Virus record (IMG/VR): IMGVR_UViG_3300027974_001900
Coordinates: 53,361 to 117,360 of that record
Direction: 5' to 3' (one strand)
DNA from: a virus
DNA: 64,000 bases
The notes under the pieces were generated by a model, which was given only the letters and a program-made list of their open reading frames with translations, was not told the DNA's origin and did not search any database. The position numbers and the translations under genes are program-made. Of the stretch, positions 1 to 10,808 are shown piece by piece. Position 1 is the stretch's first letter; each line of letters opens with the position of its first letter.

Positions 1-587
1 AACCCATAATAACCATCTACATTAAAATATTTAAATAAAGTATTATAAAAGATATTTTCAACAACTTTATTTAAATCATTTGTGTTTGAAATAAAACTCT
101 CATCTAAAAAACTATATGTAAAAGAATTAAAAAAATCCCACCCATCGGATTCTGTAAGAGGAAATCCATTTTTTATAGAATCAAATCTTTTTTTAATTCC
201 AAATAATCTACCATCTACAAAATAATCAATAGGAACTTTCAACTCTTCAGTTTTTTTATTTATATTTTTTATCTGCGAAGTTTCATCAGAACAAACATAA
301 TTCATAAAAAAATAAGGCAAAATACTTTGATAATAAGTATTATTATTATTTCCTATGTTTTGTATAACATTATCAAAGTTTTGTTTAATATCTCCAACTT
401 TTTTAAATACTGGTATTTCTTGACCAAAAACAAAAATAGATGATTCTTTTTGTAAAATTGGCGTCATAAAGTCATCAATTTTTTTATAAGGATCATTTGT
501 ATAGTTGTTGGTTGTAAATGTATCAAAAACTTTTTTGTAGTTTCCGTACACTGTTGATCCTGAATAATTGATATTGTTAAACGCCAT
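1..587 (-). CDS. Virion/tail-module protein, N-terminal part (runs off window)
   Basis: An open frame of 195 codons runs from ATG at 587 through the left edge of the window without a stop, so only the N-terminal part is visible. The start has an AGAGG Shine-Dalgarno sequence 8 bases upstream, which overlaps the end of the preceding gene. The product is rich in Asn, Lys, Phe and Tyr, with no signal peptide and no motif I recognise. It is the last gene seen of the baseplate/tail block, 2 bases after its neighbour, so a structural role is inferred from context only. Confidence 0.8.
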   Translation of the reverse strand, partial: MAFNNINYSGSTVYGNYKKVFDTFTTNNYTNDPYKKIDDFMTPILQKESSIFVFGQEIPVFKKVGDIKQNFDNVIQNIGNNNNTYYQSILPYFFMNYVCSDETSQIKNINKKTEELKVPIDYFVDGRLFGIKKRFDSIKNGFPLTESDGWDFFNSFTYSFLDESFISNTNDLNKVVENIFYNTLFKYFNVDGYYG

Positions 588-589
588 TT

Positions 590-1816
590 TTATGCCTCTA
601 ATACAAAATACTCATAAGCCACTTTATCAAAGTATTTTTTATTTTTTAAACTTATTCTGCAGAAAATAGAATTGAAATTAGTAACAGAATTAATATTTTC
701 TTGGGTTATTTGTTCCCATGTTTCATGCATAGAATTTGGATCTATTGAAACTAAATATTCTATTTTAAATTTTAAAACATGTTTAAAAAAGTAAGTTGGA
801 TATTCAAAAGAATCAATTAAGAAAGATCTATAATCATTATTTTCTTCTTCTGTTGTTGGCTTTATGATTCCATCATTTAAAATAAAAGATAGGAATAAAT
901 TAGCACTGTCTTTTGCTTCATCTGTTTTGAGACTGGTATTTTCTTTTTTAAACAATCCCTCTTCAGAAGAAGTGTTTGCATTTGCAGTATTTGCTCTAAC
1001 CAATTCTGGATCGACTACTTTTTTAGAGTTATCTTCATTTTTAACAAAAATACTCAATTGATTTAAAAATCTTTTATAATCATAATCACTTATAGAATTA
1101 ACAAGCTTTCCATAATATTCTGCTAATTTTTGTTTATCTGCATCAAAGATGTTTTGAATTTGTTTGTCTATTATTATTTTCTCAAATTTAGTATAGCCAT
1201 TGCTATCAAATAAAATTTGTTGTAATAATGATTTACTATCTCTTTCTGAGCTTGTGAATGCTGCTCTTTCTTTTACTTCGTCATAATTTCTAAAGTCTAT
1301 GTATCCCGTTGAAACGGTTTCTGTATGTCTTATCAATTCTGAATTATCATAGTTTACCAATGCTTCATCATAATTTGCAATCTCGTTGTATAATACTCTA
1401 AGATCTCTATCTATATCTATTTCAGTTCTAGCATTTATATTTTTTAATTTTTCATCTAAAAATCTATAATATCTAAACTTAAATGAATAGTTAAAAAGTA
1501 TTCTAGCAGGAAACTCTATAAGATTGTTTTTTAATTTTATTAGATATGTCGTAAATTGTTGATTATCTAAAATATTAATTTGTGATATTTCTGCAACGGA
1601 TTCGATTGGATAAGTTCTTAAATCAGATCCTTGCAATAAAATTTTCTTTGTTACAACTTTACTAAAAATATCTAACAGCTCTTGCTCTGTAAAGAGCTTA
1701 TATAATTCTGCTCTATCTTTCAGCATAAGATTTTCGTTGATAGAAAGAAAAATGTATAGATTATCATCTAAACTTCTAGATACATACATATTTGAAAGAT
1801 AGTTTTTAGAATTCAT
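590..1816 (-). CDS. Hypothetical tail-module protein, 408 aa
   Basis: I do not recognise this 408-residue protein. It is predicted soluble, mostly charged and helical, with a long Asp/Lys/Asn-rich middle (about residues 120-320) and no transmembrane segment or catalytic motif. It starts 3 bases after the stop of the 275-aa gene and ends 2 bases before the start of the next gene, so it belongs to the same operon as the large baseplate proteins. A minor virion or assembly role is inferred from position. The reading frame is certain from its length and tight spacing. Confidence 0.85.
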   Translation of the reverse strand: MNSKNYLSNMYVSRSLDDNLYIFLSINENLMLKDRAELYKLFTEQELLDIFSKVVTKKILLQGSDLRTYPIESVAEISQINILDNQQFTTYLIKLKNNLIEFPARILFNYSFKFRYYRFLDEKLKNINARTEIDIDRDLRVLYNEIANYDEALVNYDNSELIRHTETVSTGYIDFRNYDEVKERAAFTSSERDSKSLLQQILFDSNGYTKFEKIIIDKQIQNIFDADKQKLAEYYGKLVNSISDYDYKRFLNQLSIFVKNEDNSKKVVDPELVRANTANANTSSEEGLFKKENTSLKTDEAKDSANLFLSFILNDGIIKPTTEEENNDYRSFLIDSFEYPTYFFKHVLKFKIEYLVSIDPNSMHETWEQITQENINSVTNFNSIFCRISLKNKKYFDKVAYEYFVLEA

Positions 1817-1819
1817 GGT

Positions 1820-2647
1820 TTAGCAATTTGAAGGAGTTTCCTTTCCTCCTGGTCCGTAAATATCTGCTGTTTTCATCTTTTGTTCAAAGTCAGCATTATT
1901 ATCAAAAGAAATATTTAAATAATTTTCTATTGAATATTCGTTGTTTATTTCTTTATTAAATAGAAGTTGAACTAATTTTCCCTTATCTTTGCCGTCTGAC
2001 GCTTCTAAATAAACTTCGATAAAATAATTATCTGTTTCATTTTCTTCAAATGCATTTATTTCTTCAATTTCAGCTAGAAGCTCGTTGTCCTCTACTATAA
2101 ATGTTTTTATATATTTTTTACCATCTTTATCAACAAAATTTTTAACTTCAACTTTTTGATAATAAGATGTTATGTTTAATTGAGGTATTACTTCTTCTAG
2201 CCCTTCGTTTTCAATAATGTTCTCAAAAGTATTTGCAGTAATATATGTTGTATAATATTTTGGAGTTATCAAAGCACTGCCTGAAACATAGTTTTGAAAA
2301 TCCGGAGAATTAATAAACTTTATTTTCCATGCTGGAGCGTATTGATTACCAAGTATTTTATCACCAATTCTATTAGCTAGATTATGTTTTCTTATTACTT
2401 GTCCTGTTTTGCCATCTCTATAATAATCTTCTCCACTTGAATAATAAGAAGGAGCTTTTAAACGAGCAGAAGTTTTAATTCTTGAAGCTATCTCATTCTG
2501 GGGTTCTCCATTGTTGCTTTCATATTTTACATCAATGTCGTGGAAAGAATAGCTAGCTGGTGTAAACATTCCCTTTGCTAGCAACTCTCTTCCTTTTGGA
2601 GTTAAAACTAGATCAATGACTTCTTCATTTTGTTTAAAAAATTCCAT
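1820..2647 (-). CDS. Hypothetical virion protein, 275 aa (LTPKGRELL N-terminus)
   Basis: The N-terminus carries a motif LTPKGRELLAKG (about residues 15-26), followed by a segment on the physical arrangement FxPxxYxFxDxD. I associate this combination with small structural proteins of large marine myoviruses, from memory and without a database check. The rest is beta-rich, with an acidic C-terminal half and no catalytic motif. The start has a TAGGA Shine-Dalgarno sequence. It lies directly downstream of the 1,591-aa tail protein and upstream of a 408-aa protein in the same operon. A structural role is likely; the exact position in the virion is unknown. Confidence 0.8.
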   Translation of the reverse strand: MEFFKQNEEVIDLVLTPKGRELLAKGMFTPASYSFHDIDVKYESNNGEPQNEIASRIKTSARLKAPSYYSSGEDYYRDGKTGQVIRKHNLANRIGDKILGNQYAPAWKIKFINSPDFQNYVSGSALITPKYYTTYITANTFENIIENEGLEEVIPQLNITSYYQKVEVKNFVDKDGKKYIKTFIVEDNELLAEIEEINAFEENETDNYFIEVYLEASDGKDKGKLVQLLFNKEINNEYSIENYLNISFDNNADFEQKMKTADIYGPGGKETPSNC

Positions 2648-2655
2648 GTTTTTTC

Positions 2656-5600
2656 CTACTTGTTAGTTTCAGAATCTTTTACAACATTACCTTGATTATC
2701 TAAATGAAATCCTTTAGCAACATTATTTGTCTTATCGTATTCTAGTTCAACTTCTACTTCACCACCAGCAATCAACTCTGCTTTAGAATAAGGCCAATTG
2801 TAAGCTAATTTATAACTATCATTAATTGGATCGTTCAAAGTTCTGTTGATAACATTTTTGTAATCAGTTTCTGCTCTATAGCTTACTTTAAATACTTTGA
2901 ATCTTAGATTCTTTGGCAATGTATTGCCAAATTTTACTAAATCATCATAAGAAAAAATATTGCTATTTTTTAGATCAAATTCAATTGTTTTATTATCCAT
3001 TTCCATAGTTTTTGCTATGTCTGGCATTATTCCTTGCCAAATTTTTATTAAATCACTTCTTGTTATAACTGATTTAAATTCTTCAAAGAAGAACAAAAAT
3101 GGAGCAGAAACTTTTCCATAATCTTGTAATTTTAATGGAATCTTAGAATTTCTTCTTATTCTCATAAAATCCATAAGAGGAGGCATAATGTATTTTTTGC
3201 TAAAATTATCCATTTTTATTAAATCTTGATCTTTGCCATAATTTTTTTCAAATTTATCTAAATTTAAATATAAAAGTTTTTCTTCAATTTCATTTTCAAG
3301 ATAAACTGGAACTATCACCAATGCCTCTTCAAATGTTTTTGATGTGGCAACTTCGCCAATTCTAATTCTTTCTTTCGGATTAAATCCAACTATGTCTAGC
3401 AAAGAGCCTGTTAATGTGTTTGAATTATCTGTTGCTTGAAAAAACAAACCCGTTGTATCATCAACATCAACACCTAACTGATGCCAAACTCCTCTTATTG
3501 CATCTCCAGGAGTTGTCCCACCTGAATCATAGCCAGAAGAATTGGTTAGTTTTGCCATTGTTCCGGAAAAATTTAAATTAGCAGTTGGATTTGTCCATTT
3601 AACATACGGAGTCCAAGTTTTATTAGTCTCTGAAAATCCAAAAATTTCTACACAATCTCCTAGATTTACTGCCTTATTAGCGACGGTAGATGATGTTACG
3701 AAAGAGCTTTCATAGGTTACTGTACTGTATCTCTTAATTTCATTAAAAGTAAATTGAGCACCTTTACCCGCGACAATCTGTACGCCAGCAGAAGCGGTAA
3801 TCAAAGAGGGCTTAAACGTAATTGTTGCTGCAGCATAAGAAGCATTTTTCCAAGAAGAAGAAGGAGCTAAGTTTAAATCAGAATTAAACGAAGAGCCAGT
3901 AATTGTTTGCAAAGTAGCATCCCCACTTGTTGTTATCCAAGGTGGATTGTGGAAAATATATGGTCTTGGTCCAAAATTTTCTAAAGAAGAATAGGTTGTA
4001 AAATTAGGAGTCTTATTTATTACAAGTCTCATAGAGTAATCTTTTGTTAAATCTGAGAAATACCAAAACTGTTCTGGGGTAGAACTTAACGATGGTAGTT
4101 TTTCATCTTTTATAAAAAATTCAACTATTTCTGAATAAAGATTATTAGCTAGCTCTTTATAAGCAGAATCTTTTTGGAAACCTTTTTGTAATGTTGCAGA
4201 AGCACTATTAGCAAATTGTATATCCGGATCTGCATCATAGATCTTTACATCTGCAAATTTACTTGGATCTAATGCTGCCTCAAATGGAATTTTTGTATAA
4301 TAATTTCCATTTAAATTACCTGTTATTGCATTTGCACCTGTTGTACTTAAATCTGTCGTAACAACATTAAACGGCATTGCAATACCAGATTTTATTGAAT
4401 TAAAAGTAATTCCAGGATAAAACAATGGTTGTAACGCTGGTTTAACCCAATAGTATGTTCCGCTATAAGATCCGGAAAATATAAAAGCCCCAGTGGCTGC
4501 ATCAGTTATTGATACACCATTTTTAATAAAATATTTATAAAAATTCTTTGGTAAAACTTTGCTTAATTGTTCTGACGGGTAAAATTCTGATAATGGTACA
4601 AATTTTTTAACAGTATTTAAATTAAATTTAATTTTAGAAATTTTTAAATCTTCATTTTTATTAAAATCAGGCAATACGTCTATAAAATCTGTATAGTTAC
4701 GTCGGTCTGCGTAAAATTGACTTAAAGTTATTTGGCCAGTAGAATAATCGATATTAAAGCCTAATGGATCATATTCTGTTGATAATGAAACAATTAAATT
4801 ATAAGAATCTATATATTCATAATTAACTGGTGGAGTTGTTCCTTCATTATAATAATTTCCTAACACAACTGTTGGATTATAAGAAGAAAAAACGGCATAA
4901 TTTTTAAAATTATATTTTACGTCATAAGCTACAGTTTTGTAGCTATCATAATAAGGTACACTAACAGAATCCTGTATAGTGTTTTGTGGTCTATTGGTAT
5001 TAAAATTTCTTCCAAATAAACATGTCCCAAGCATTTCGGTGCCATAAGGGGGAAATAAATAAGAACCAGTGAAATTAATGCCAGCATAACTATTTGAAAT
5101 AAATGTTGGATTGTCTAAATGCATCAAAACACCAGATTTTTCTATAAATACAGTTCCGCTTTGATAAGTATAAGTATCCATAGGCCAAACGCTAGCATAC
5201 TCTTTGCCACTTGCTGGATAGTTAAGTTGCCCTGCAGAACTATCCTTTCCTGGATCCCAACCAAAAATTTGTGTTGACGCTCTTGAGCGATTATTAAAAT
5301 TACTATTCCACGTATATAAAACACTTAGCAAACTTCTTCCTGTTGCTATGTTTCTATAAGAATTCTCTGTTTTTGGCCAAAGTTTTTCTTTATAATAAAT
5401 TTTATTTATTTTTGAATTTGTTATGTTGTTTTGAATTTTTTCTTTATCAACTTCTAATAACTTATAAAACAAAGAACCGCTCTTATCTGCGTATCTTATG
5501 TTTCTTTCATCTTTATAAAGAGTATCTAATCTATCTAAAGAAATGTTGTAAAAATCTCCTAAATAAGAATAATTTGATGCAAATGGTAAAGAAATGTTTT

Positions 5601-7431
5601 CTTTATTACCATCACTTAAATTGTATTCTACAACTATATTTCTGTATTTAGAATTAATAGGAGATTGTTGATAATAAACAAATTGTTTTTTATCATCAAT
5701 GTTTCCCACATAATTTGATTTTATAATTTCGAAATCAGCACCAGAATAACCAATCCCAGAAACTACTGAACTTACTTGTTTTCTTGTTTTTAATCTAATT
5801 GGGTTGTAATAATTTGAAAGCTGTCTTTGTGTGCCAAACCCCATAAGCTTATTTCTAGAAATCAAATAAGTATTTAATGAAGTTGCACTACTGGCTGTAA
5901 ATGTGGTTGAATAAGCAGAAAAACTCGAACTTTTAACCATTTCATCTTGTGTTGTGTTAAATCCATAAGTTTCAAAATAGACGCTTCTATCTAAGGACTT
6001 ACTTAAGAATGTTATCCCAGGATTTGAATAATCTTTTACAAAAACATTGTTATCAAACGACCCAGTTCCAAATCTTGAATTTATCCAACTGTACCCTCTA
6101 GGAGAAGCCGGTATTTCTCTTCTTATAAAAGCATTGTCGTATTTTTTAACAATACCACCAGAAGATGTAATATTATAGTTTGTATTTCTTTGAATTCCGT
6201 GGAATGAAGCTGTCAAGCCATAACCAGCGGTTGTATAATTTCCGTACTCAGCATGATCAACTAAAAATTTCTTATTTAGGTAATAACGAGCAGAAGGATT
6301 TCTATAGTTAACTGTATTATACGGAGAAAATTGTCTTGATGTTGGATCTAGATTTTGCGCTGCTCTTGTCTCTGGACCGCCTGGCGCTCCGAAAGTTTGA
6401 GCAATAATCATTTCACTATTTGTACCGTCACCAAGAGTAAAATCTTGTACTTGAAAATCTTGAGCGCCGGAAATGAACGGGCTATCAATAAGAGGGAAAC
6501 TTGCAGTTGGATAAGATCTAAACCAGAGATTGTTTTCATTTCTATTTGTCGCCTGAAACACTTCATAATTTTTTGAGTAATTTCCGGCAATTCTTGGATC
6601 AGTTGTCTTAATTCTTTTTGTGCTTACAACTCTTCTAGCTCCACCTTCTCTAGAAAAACGAACTGCTAGTTTATTATAATTTGGAGTGGAGCCAAGAGGA
6701 CTTGTAAAACTTATTGAAGTCCCAGAAGCAGAAATAGAGAACATTTCTGGTCTATTAAACTGATTATCACTGCCAGTATTTATGGCAACATGTCTATGCG
6801 CATATCCACCAACATGTTGAGTAGTAAACGGACCTTGTAATGTAGATTTTATATCTCCTTCATTATGTATTTTAGTTATGTCATAAGCCTTTGTAACACC
6901 AGAACTTGATAACACACTTCTATAACCATTAAAGTCAGATGGAGCAATTATTGTCACGGGCATGTAGGAATTTTTTAATCCAACATTAGATCCATAAACT
7001 TTTATATTTCTTATGTACATTCCTGTTTTTGCAACCAAGTCTGCACTTTGCTGTTCTGTAAACGTTATTACTTGAGTTGGATCTCTTTGCAATAATTCAT
7101 TAACATAACCATATATCTTTTGCTCATCAGTATTGTATCCTTGAGTATACGAAAAACTTGTTAAAGACTCTTTTAGTTTAACAACATTAACTTGGTCTTT
7201 ATTATAATCTGTATACACAGAATCATGAACTTGTGTTCTTGTTTCTGTATTAGTTCCACTAGTAAATAAATTAGTATCGTTTCTGTTGGCATAATATTTG
7301 TAAAAAGTATCTAAAGGATTAGTTTCTGAAGTGTAAAGATAAGAGCGGGATTTAAAGGCATCGCCTTTTATCTTTTCTTCGTCCTGAGAAACTACATTAT
7401 ATTTTATTTTGTTTCTTGTGCTTTGGCTCAT
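2656..7431 (-). CDS. Very large virion structural protein, 1,591 aa (baseplate/tail)
   Basis: This 1,591-residue protein is rich in Ser, Thr, Tyr, Asn and Gly, typical of beta-rich baseplate or fibre-anchoring proteins of large myoviruses. There is no signal peptide or transmembrane helix. The C-terminal 250 residues are more charged and conserved-looking, with a WQGIMPDIAKTMEMD-type segment near residue 1,460 that suggests a globular docking domain. It follows the LamG-containing 1,121-aa protein and precedes the 275-aa protein. A T4 gp7/gp8/gp10-like wedge role is possible but cannot be assigned from motifs. The start has a GAGAG Shine-Dalgarno sequence. Confidence 0.85.
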   Translation of the reverse strand: MSQSTRNKIKYNVVSQDEEKIKGDAFKSRSYLYTSETNPLDTFYKYYANRNDTNLFTSGTNTETRTQVHDSVYTDYNKDQVNVVKLKESLTSFSYTQGYNTDEQKIYGYVNELLQRDPTQVITFTEQQSADLVAKTGMYIRNIKVYGSNVGLKNSYMPVTIIAPSDFNGYRSVLSSSGVTKAYDITKIHNEGDIKSTLQGPFTTQHVGGYAHRHVAINTGSDNQFNRPEMFSISASGTSISFTSPLGSTPNYNKLAVRFSREGGARRVVSTKRIKTTDPRIAGNYSKNYEVFQATNRNENNLWFRSYPTASFPLIDSPFISGAQDFQVQDFTLGDGTNSEMIIAQTFGAPGGPETRAAQNLDPTSRQFSPYNTVNYRNPSARYYLNKKFLVDHAEYGNYTTAGYGLTASFHGIQRNTNYNITSSGGIVKKYDNAFIRREIPASPRGYSWINSRFGTGSFDNNVFVKDYSNPGITFLSKSLDRSVYFETYGFNTTQDEMVKSSSFSAYSTTFTASSATSLNTYLISRNKLMGFGTQRQLSNYYNPIRLKTRKQVSSVVSGIGYSGADFEIIKSNYVGNIDDKKQFVYYQQSPINSKYRNIVVEYNLSDGNKENISLPFASNYSYLGDFYNISLDRLDTLYKDERNIRYADKSGSLFYKLLEVDKEKIQNNITNSKINKIYYKEKLWPKTENSYRNIATGRSLLSVLYTWNSNFNNRSRASTQIFGWDPGKDSSAGQLNYPASGKEYASVWPMDTYTYQSGTVFIEKSGVLMHLDNPTFISNSYAGINFTGSYLFPPYGTEMLGTCLFGRNFNTNRPQNTIQDSVSVPYYDSYKTVAYDVKYNFKNYAVFSSYNPTVVLGNYYNEGTTPPVNYEYIDSYNLIVSLSTEYDPLGFNIDYSTGQITLSQFYADRRNYTDFIDVLPDFNKNEDLKISKIKFNLNTVKKFVPLSEFYPSEQLSKVLPKNFYKYFIKNGVSITDAATGAFIFSGSYSGTYYWVKPALQPLFYPGITFNSIKSGIAMPFNVVTTDLSTTGANAITGNLNGNYYTKIPFEAALDPSKFADVKIYDADPDIQFANSASATLQKGFQKDSAYKELANNLYSEIVEFFIKDEKLPSLSSTPEQFWYFSDLTKDYSMRLVINKTPNFTTYSSLENFGPRPYIFHNPPWITTSGDATLQTITGSSFNSDLNLAPSSSWKNASYAAATITFKPSLITASAGVQIVAGKGAQFTFNEIKRYSTVTYESSFVTSSTVANKAVNLGDCVEIFGFSETNKTWTPYVKWTNPTANLNFSGTMAKLTNSSGYDSGGTTPGDAIRGVWHQLGVDVDDTTGLFFQATDNSNTLTGSLLDIVGFNPKERIRIGEVATSKTFEEALVIVPVYLENEIEEKLLYLNLDKFEKNYGKDQDLIKMDNFSKKYIMPPLMDFMRIRRNSKIPLKLQDYGKVSAPFLFFFEEFKSVITRSDLIKIWQGIMPDIAKTMEMDNKTIEFDLKNSNIFSYDDLVKFGNTLPKNLRFKVFKVSYRAETDYKNVINRTLNDPINDSYKLAYNWPYSKAELIAGGEVEVELEYDKTNNVAKGFHLDNQGNVVKDSETNK

Positions 7432-7442
7432 ACTTCACTCTC

Positions 7443-10400
7443 TTAAGATTTAATTAAAGAACCTATTGGTTTTATGCCTTCTTTACCCGTCGCTCCATTA
7501 TTTATATCTGCCTTGCCAACATATAAATATTGATCCCCAGCATTATTTTTTGCATCTTTCACATAATAAATAAATGATTTTGGATAAATTTGTTTCTTTA
7601 CTTTATTTCTTTGTAAAATTGTATTTTCAATAATTGTTCTTGCTTTTTCTGAAACATTTGCAGATGCTGGTATTAAATTTCCTAAAATTCCATCTAATGC
7701 ATCGTCAATCCATTTGTACACTTCAACGTATCTTTCTAAATCTATCGTATTTTGTATTTTTTCAAAAAAGATTCTTCTAAAAAAGTCTAAATCTTTATAC
7801 TCAAATCTATACTCCGCTAACGGATCGGCAATAAGATTATTAAATTCTACTATTGATCCAAAGAAATTTAACATGTTTTTAGAAATAATGTCATACATGC
7901 TTGTTTCAATTGCAAAGAAAAACTTTTCTGGTCTATCTTGTTTTGTATAATAATCATCATTACTTTCTAAAATGTTAACCAAATTACTTGAAAGTATATT
8001 TTCTGGGTCTTGTTGTTCTTGTCCATAAATCATTTCTTTTGATTTAATTGTGACTGATGGTTCAAATCCATACCCTGCGGCTGTATAAACTTTTGATTTA
8101 AAATTCGACAAGTAGCCAGTTGCGTATGGTGCAGAAACAGAACCAGAAGTTAAGTCATTTATGTAAAAAACATTACCAGATGCATCACTAGAAGTTATAG
8201 TAGAATAATCCCAGTGAAGTATAAGTGTTTCTGCTTTTGGTATGTAAGTACTATTACCTATCAAAGCATTCTGACTAACGTTCTTTCTACCAACATTATT
8301 TGCATTTTTTGAATGCTCTTTTAGTTCATAAGAACTTAACTGATCCATCCAAACCATAGTTGATGCAATTCTATGGTTACTAGAATAATTTATCGTTCCT
8401 GTTGTATTTGTTCTTTCTGCTCCAACATAAACTCTCTTATTAGAAGAGAAAAAAGCAGAAGCACTTGCTTGACTTAGGGAAGAAGTTAGTTCAAAACTGT
8501 TAAAAGTATCATCATTGATGTAAGAGTACCCAGAAAACTTAACGATGAATCCAGGATTTGTTAAAACTTTTTCTTGGTAAACCTGAAACGAGATATTCCA
8601 AAGATTATTGTTGTAAAATTCATCAAAATAACTTGATGTTAGATCTATACCATGTTTAGCAGAGTAAAGCTGGAAATAAGCTTTATCATCTCTTTCACAA
8701 TATCTAACGCTAAAGGATGCGCTATCTTGTGCAACATTTGTCACAGAAGAGGATGTATCACTTGCGCCTCTTGTTCCAAACAAAGAATAGGTTTTTAAAT
8801 TACTTTTCTCTGCTGCTGTTTCATAAATGTTTATTGGTTTTGATGGAAAATAAAAATTACTTTCAAAACAAATAGCACCAGTAATGTTACCAGATGATGT
8901 TATACAAGAGGTTGTATTTGAATCGGAGCTGTTATAATAAGAGTAAATTACAGAATTAGAATTCTGATTATATCTATAATTTGTTTGATCTAATACGTCT
9001 TTCTTAATCGATCGATTTACATAAGAACTTGTTAGTTGATAATTTGTTTTATTAGAATAAATGTTAAGTTTGTATAGATCATCATCTGCGCCAAAACATT
9101 TAATTAAGTTTCTAAAAGACTTCTCAGTTCCTTTAGATTTATAAATAACATCTAAATTGTTATAGATATTCTTGTAAACAATGTTTTTTAAATCATTAAT
9201 TAAAACTGTATATTCTTTTTGATTATTTTGGGATACTACAGAAGATAGCTCGTCAAGACTTATAAACAAATTTGGAGTTTCAAAGCCCGCAGATGATAAC
9301 AATAAATCATTAAATGGAGCTTCACTTCCGCTGTATTGTAAATAATCTTTGTTCTTTATATCTTTTGATTTATCAATCTGTAAATAAAGGGTATCTAAAT
9401 AACTGGAGATTACTTGTGTAAAATTTAGTAATGTTTCTCCATTTTGTAAATCATCATCAACTATCCAAGATGGTAATAAATTTTTTAAACTAAAATTATT
9501 TGTATAATCATGAGAATCAGCTAAATACAATTTTTCTGTCAAAAAAGACTGGACGCTGGGATTATCGTAATAAGTTATTGGAGAGCCAACTTCTATATTT
9601 TGCGTAGCTGTACTTATTGCTGATCCTGTATTGCGGCTAGTAGTAGAATAGCCAGTAAACGTTCCATTACATAAATGTCCAGAATAATCTAATACAACTG
9701 AATCTGTTGAATTCGCTCCTACTATACCTTCGTTAAATTTAAAATAAACACCTAAATTTATATTAGCATCATCAGTATTTGCCCCGCCGCCAACATTCTT
9801 AAAATAATTTAAACCTATTTGTTGGGCGTCTCTTTTTGTGTTCCAGAATCTAAATTCGTCAACAGATCCAGATAATTTTCCATAACCAGTTAAATCAGTT
9901 GAAGAGTTGTATTTGCCACCAAGAGCACCAATATAACCAAGGCAAGATCCTGTAATATTTACAATCGTCGCTGATTGAGTGCTCGTTGTTTTATAGGCTC
10001 CATCTAGATAAAAATCTATGCTATAACCATTAGAAGAAGTGCCATATACAAAAGCATAATGATGCCAATTTGAATCAGCTATGGTTGTAAGACCAGTATT
10101 AAATCCTATAGAAAACTGTGATGTTGAAGTACCAGAATAAAATTCTGTATATATCGAAGATGTGTTTGAAGAACCACCAGATACATAAATTGCCACTCTT
10201 TTATCTGAGTCGCTTGTTCTAGTGTAAAAGATACACTCTTTATTGGTCTGTGAGGACGTGTTTGTAAAAGAATTCTTCTTCAGCCAAAATTCAATAGTAC
10301 TACCAGATGTAAAAATAAATCTAGTATTTTCTCTTCTTAAATTTGTTGGATCATAAATATTACTTTTTGTTTGATTAAAAAAACTAATATATTCTGGTGC

Positions 10401-10808
10401 GCTTGATGAACCAAAACCGTTGTTTAGGTTACTTGCTCCTGCCCATGTTCTACCAAATTCAACATAACCTGTTGATCTTGGATACTCAAAACTATAAATA
10501 TATCTTTCTAGTGGGTTTAAATCATTTTCAAACTTTAACTGTTCATATTTTGAACCGTCATAAGGAAAATAGTCTGTAATTCTTCCAACTATATTTTCAT
10601 AATATTTTCTAGCCAATCCAAATTTTGCAAAGTTTTTTGGATCACTATAATCAACATCTAATAAATGATTTTGGTTTTTCTTATCAAATTCTTTAACATA
10701 ATTATCAGATTCCAATAAATCCGAAAAATCATTAATGTTTTTTTGCACCAATGGTTTTGTTGGAGTTTCTTGAGATTTATTTTTGCTAAAGAAGTCTTTT
10801 AAGCTCAT
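7443..10808 (-). CDS. Baseplate/tail protein with LamG-like domain, 1,121 aa
   Basis: After an N-terminal linker, residues about 155-345 form a LamG/concanavalin-like beta sandwich, recognisable from IEFWLKK, WHHYAFVYG, FYLDG and VDEFRFW strands in the usual order. LamG domains often bind glycans. A second conserved block near residue 560 (GTEKSFRNLIKCFG) is one I associate with large-phage baseplate proteins; its function is unknown. The C-terminal part is helical and charged. The gene overlaps the upstream gene by 4 bases and is followed by the 1,591-aa protein. It is likely a baseplate periphery or host-contact component, as inferred from LamG and the position after gp25/gp6. Confidence 0.85.
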   Translation of the reverse strand: MSLKDFFSKNKSQETPTKPLVQKNINDFSDLLESDNYVKEFDKKNQNHLLDVDYSDPKNFAKFGLARKYYENIVGRITDYFPYDGSKYEQLKFENDLNPLERYIYSFEYPRSTGYVEFGRTWAGASNLNNGFGSSSAPEYISFFNQTKSNIYDPTNLRRENTRFIFTSGSTIEFWLKKNSFTNTSSQTNKECIFYTRTSDSDKRVAIYVSGGSSNTSSIYTEFYSGTSTSQFSIGFNTGLTTIADSNWHHYAFVYGTSSNGYSIDFYLDGAYKTTSTQSATIVNITGSCLGYIGALGGKYNSSTDLTGYGKLSGSVDEFRFWNTKRDAQQIGLNYFKNVGGGANTDDANINLGVYFKFNEGIVGANSTDSVVLDYSGHLCNGTFTGYSTTSRNTGSAISTATQNIEVGSPITYYDNPSVQSFLTEKLYLADSHDYTNNFSLKNLLPSWIVDDDLQNGETLLNFTQVISSYLDTLYLQIDKSKDIKNKDYLQYSGSEAPFNDLLLSSAGFETPNLFISLDELSSVVSQNNQKEYTVLINDLKNIVYKNIYNNLDVIYKSKGTEKSFRNLIKCFGADDDLYKLNIYSNKTNYQLTSSYVNRSIKKDVLDQTNYRYNQNSNSVIYSYYNSSDSNTTSCITSSGNITGAICFESNFYFPSKPINIYETAAEKSNLKTYSLFGTRGASDTSSSVTNVAQDSASFSVRYCERDDKAYFQLYSAKHGIDLTSSYFDEFYNNNLWNISFQVYQEKVLTNPGFIVKFSGYSYINDDTFNSFELTSSLSQASASAFFSSNKRVYVGAERTNTTGTINYSSNHRIASTMVWMDQLSSYELKEHSKNANNVGRKNVSQNALIGNSTYIPKAETLILHWDYSTITSSDASGNVFYINDLTSGSVSAPYATGYLSNFKSKVYTAAGYGFEPSVTIKSKEMIYGQEQQDPENILSSNLVNILESNDDYYTKQDRPEKFFFAIETSMYDIISKNMLNFFGSIVEFNNLIADPLAEYRFEYKDLDFFRRIFFEKIQNTIDLERYVEVYKWIDDALDGILGNLIPASANVSEKARTIIENTILQRNKVKKQIYPKSFIYYVKDAKNNAGDQYLYVGKADINNGATGKEGIKPIGSLIKS

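Noticed and set aside
258-265. TATTTATA inside a coding region, like a reversed T4 late promoter
   Set aside because: The DNA is so AT-rich that this octamer occurs often in genes by chance; only copies near start codons were kept for the promoter finding.
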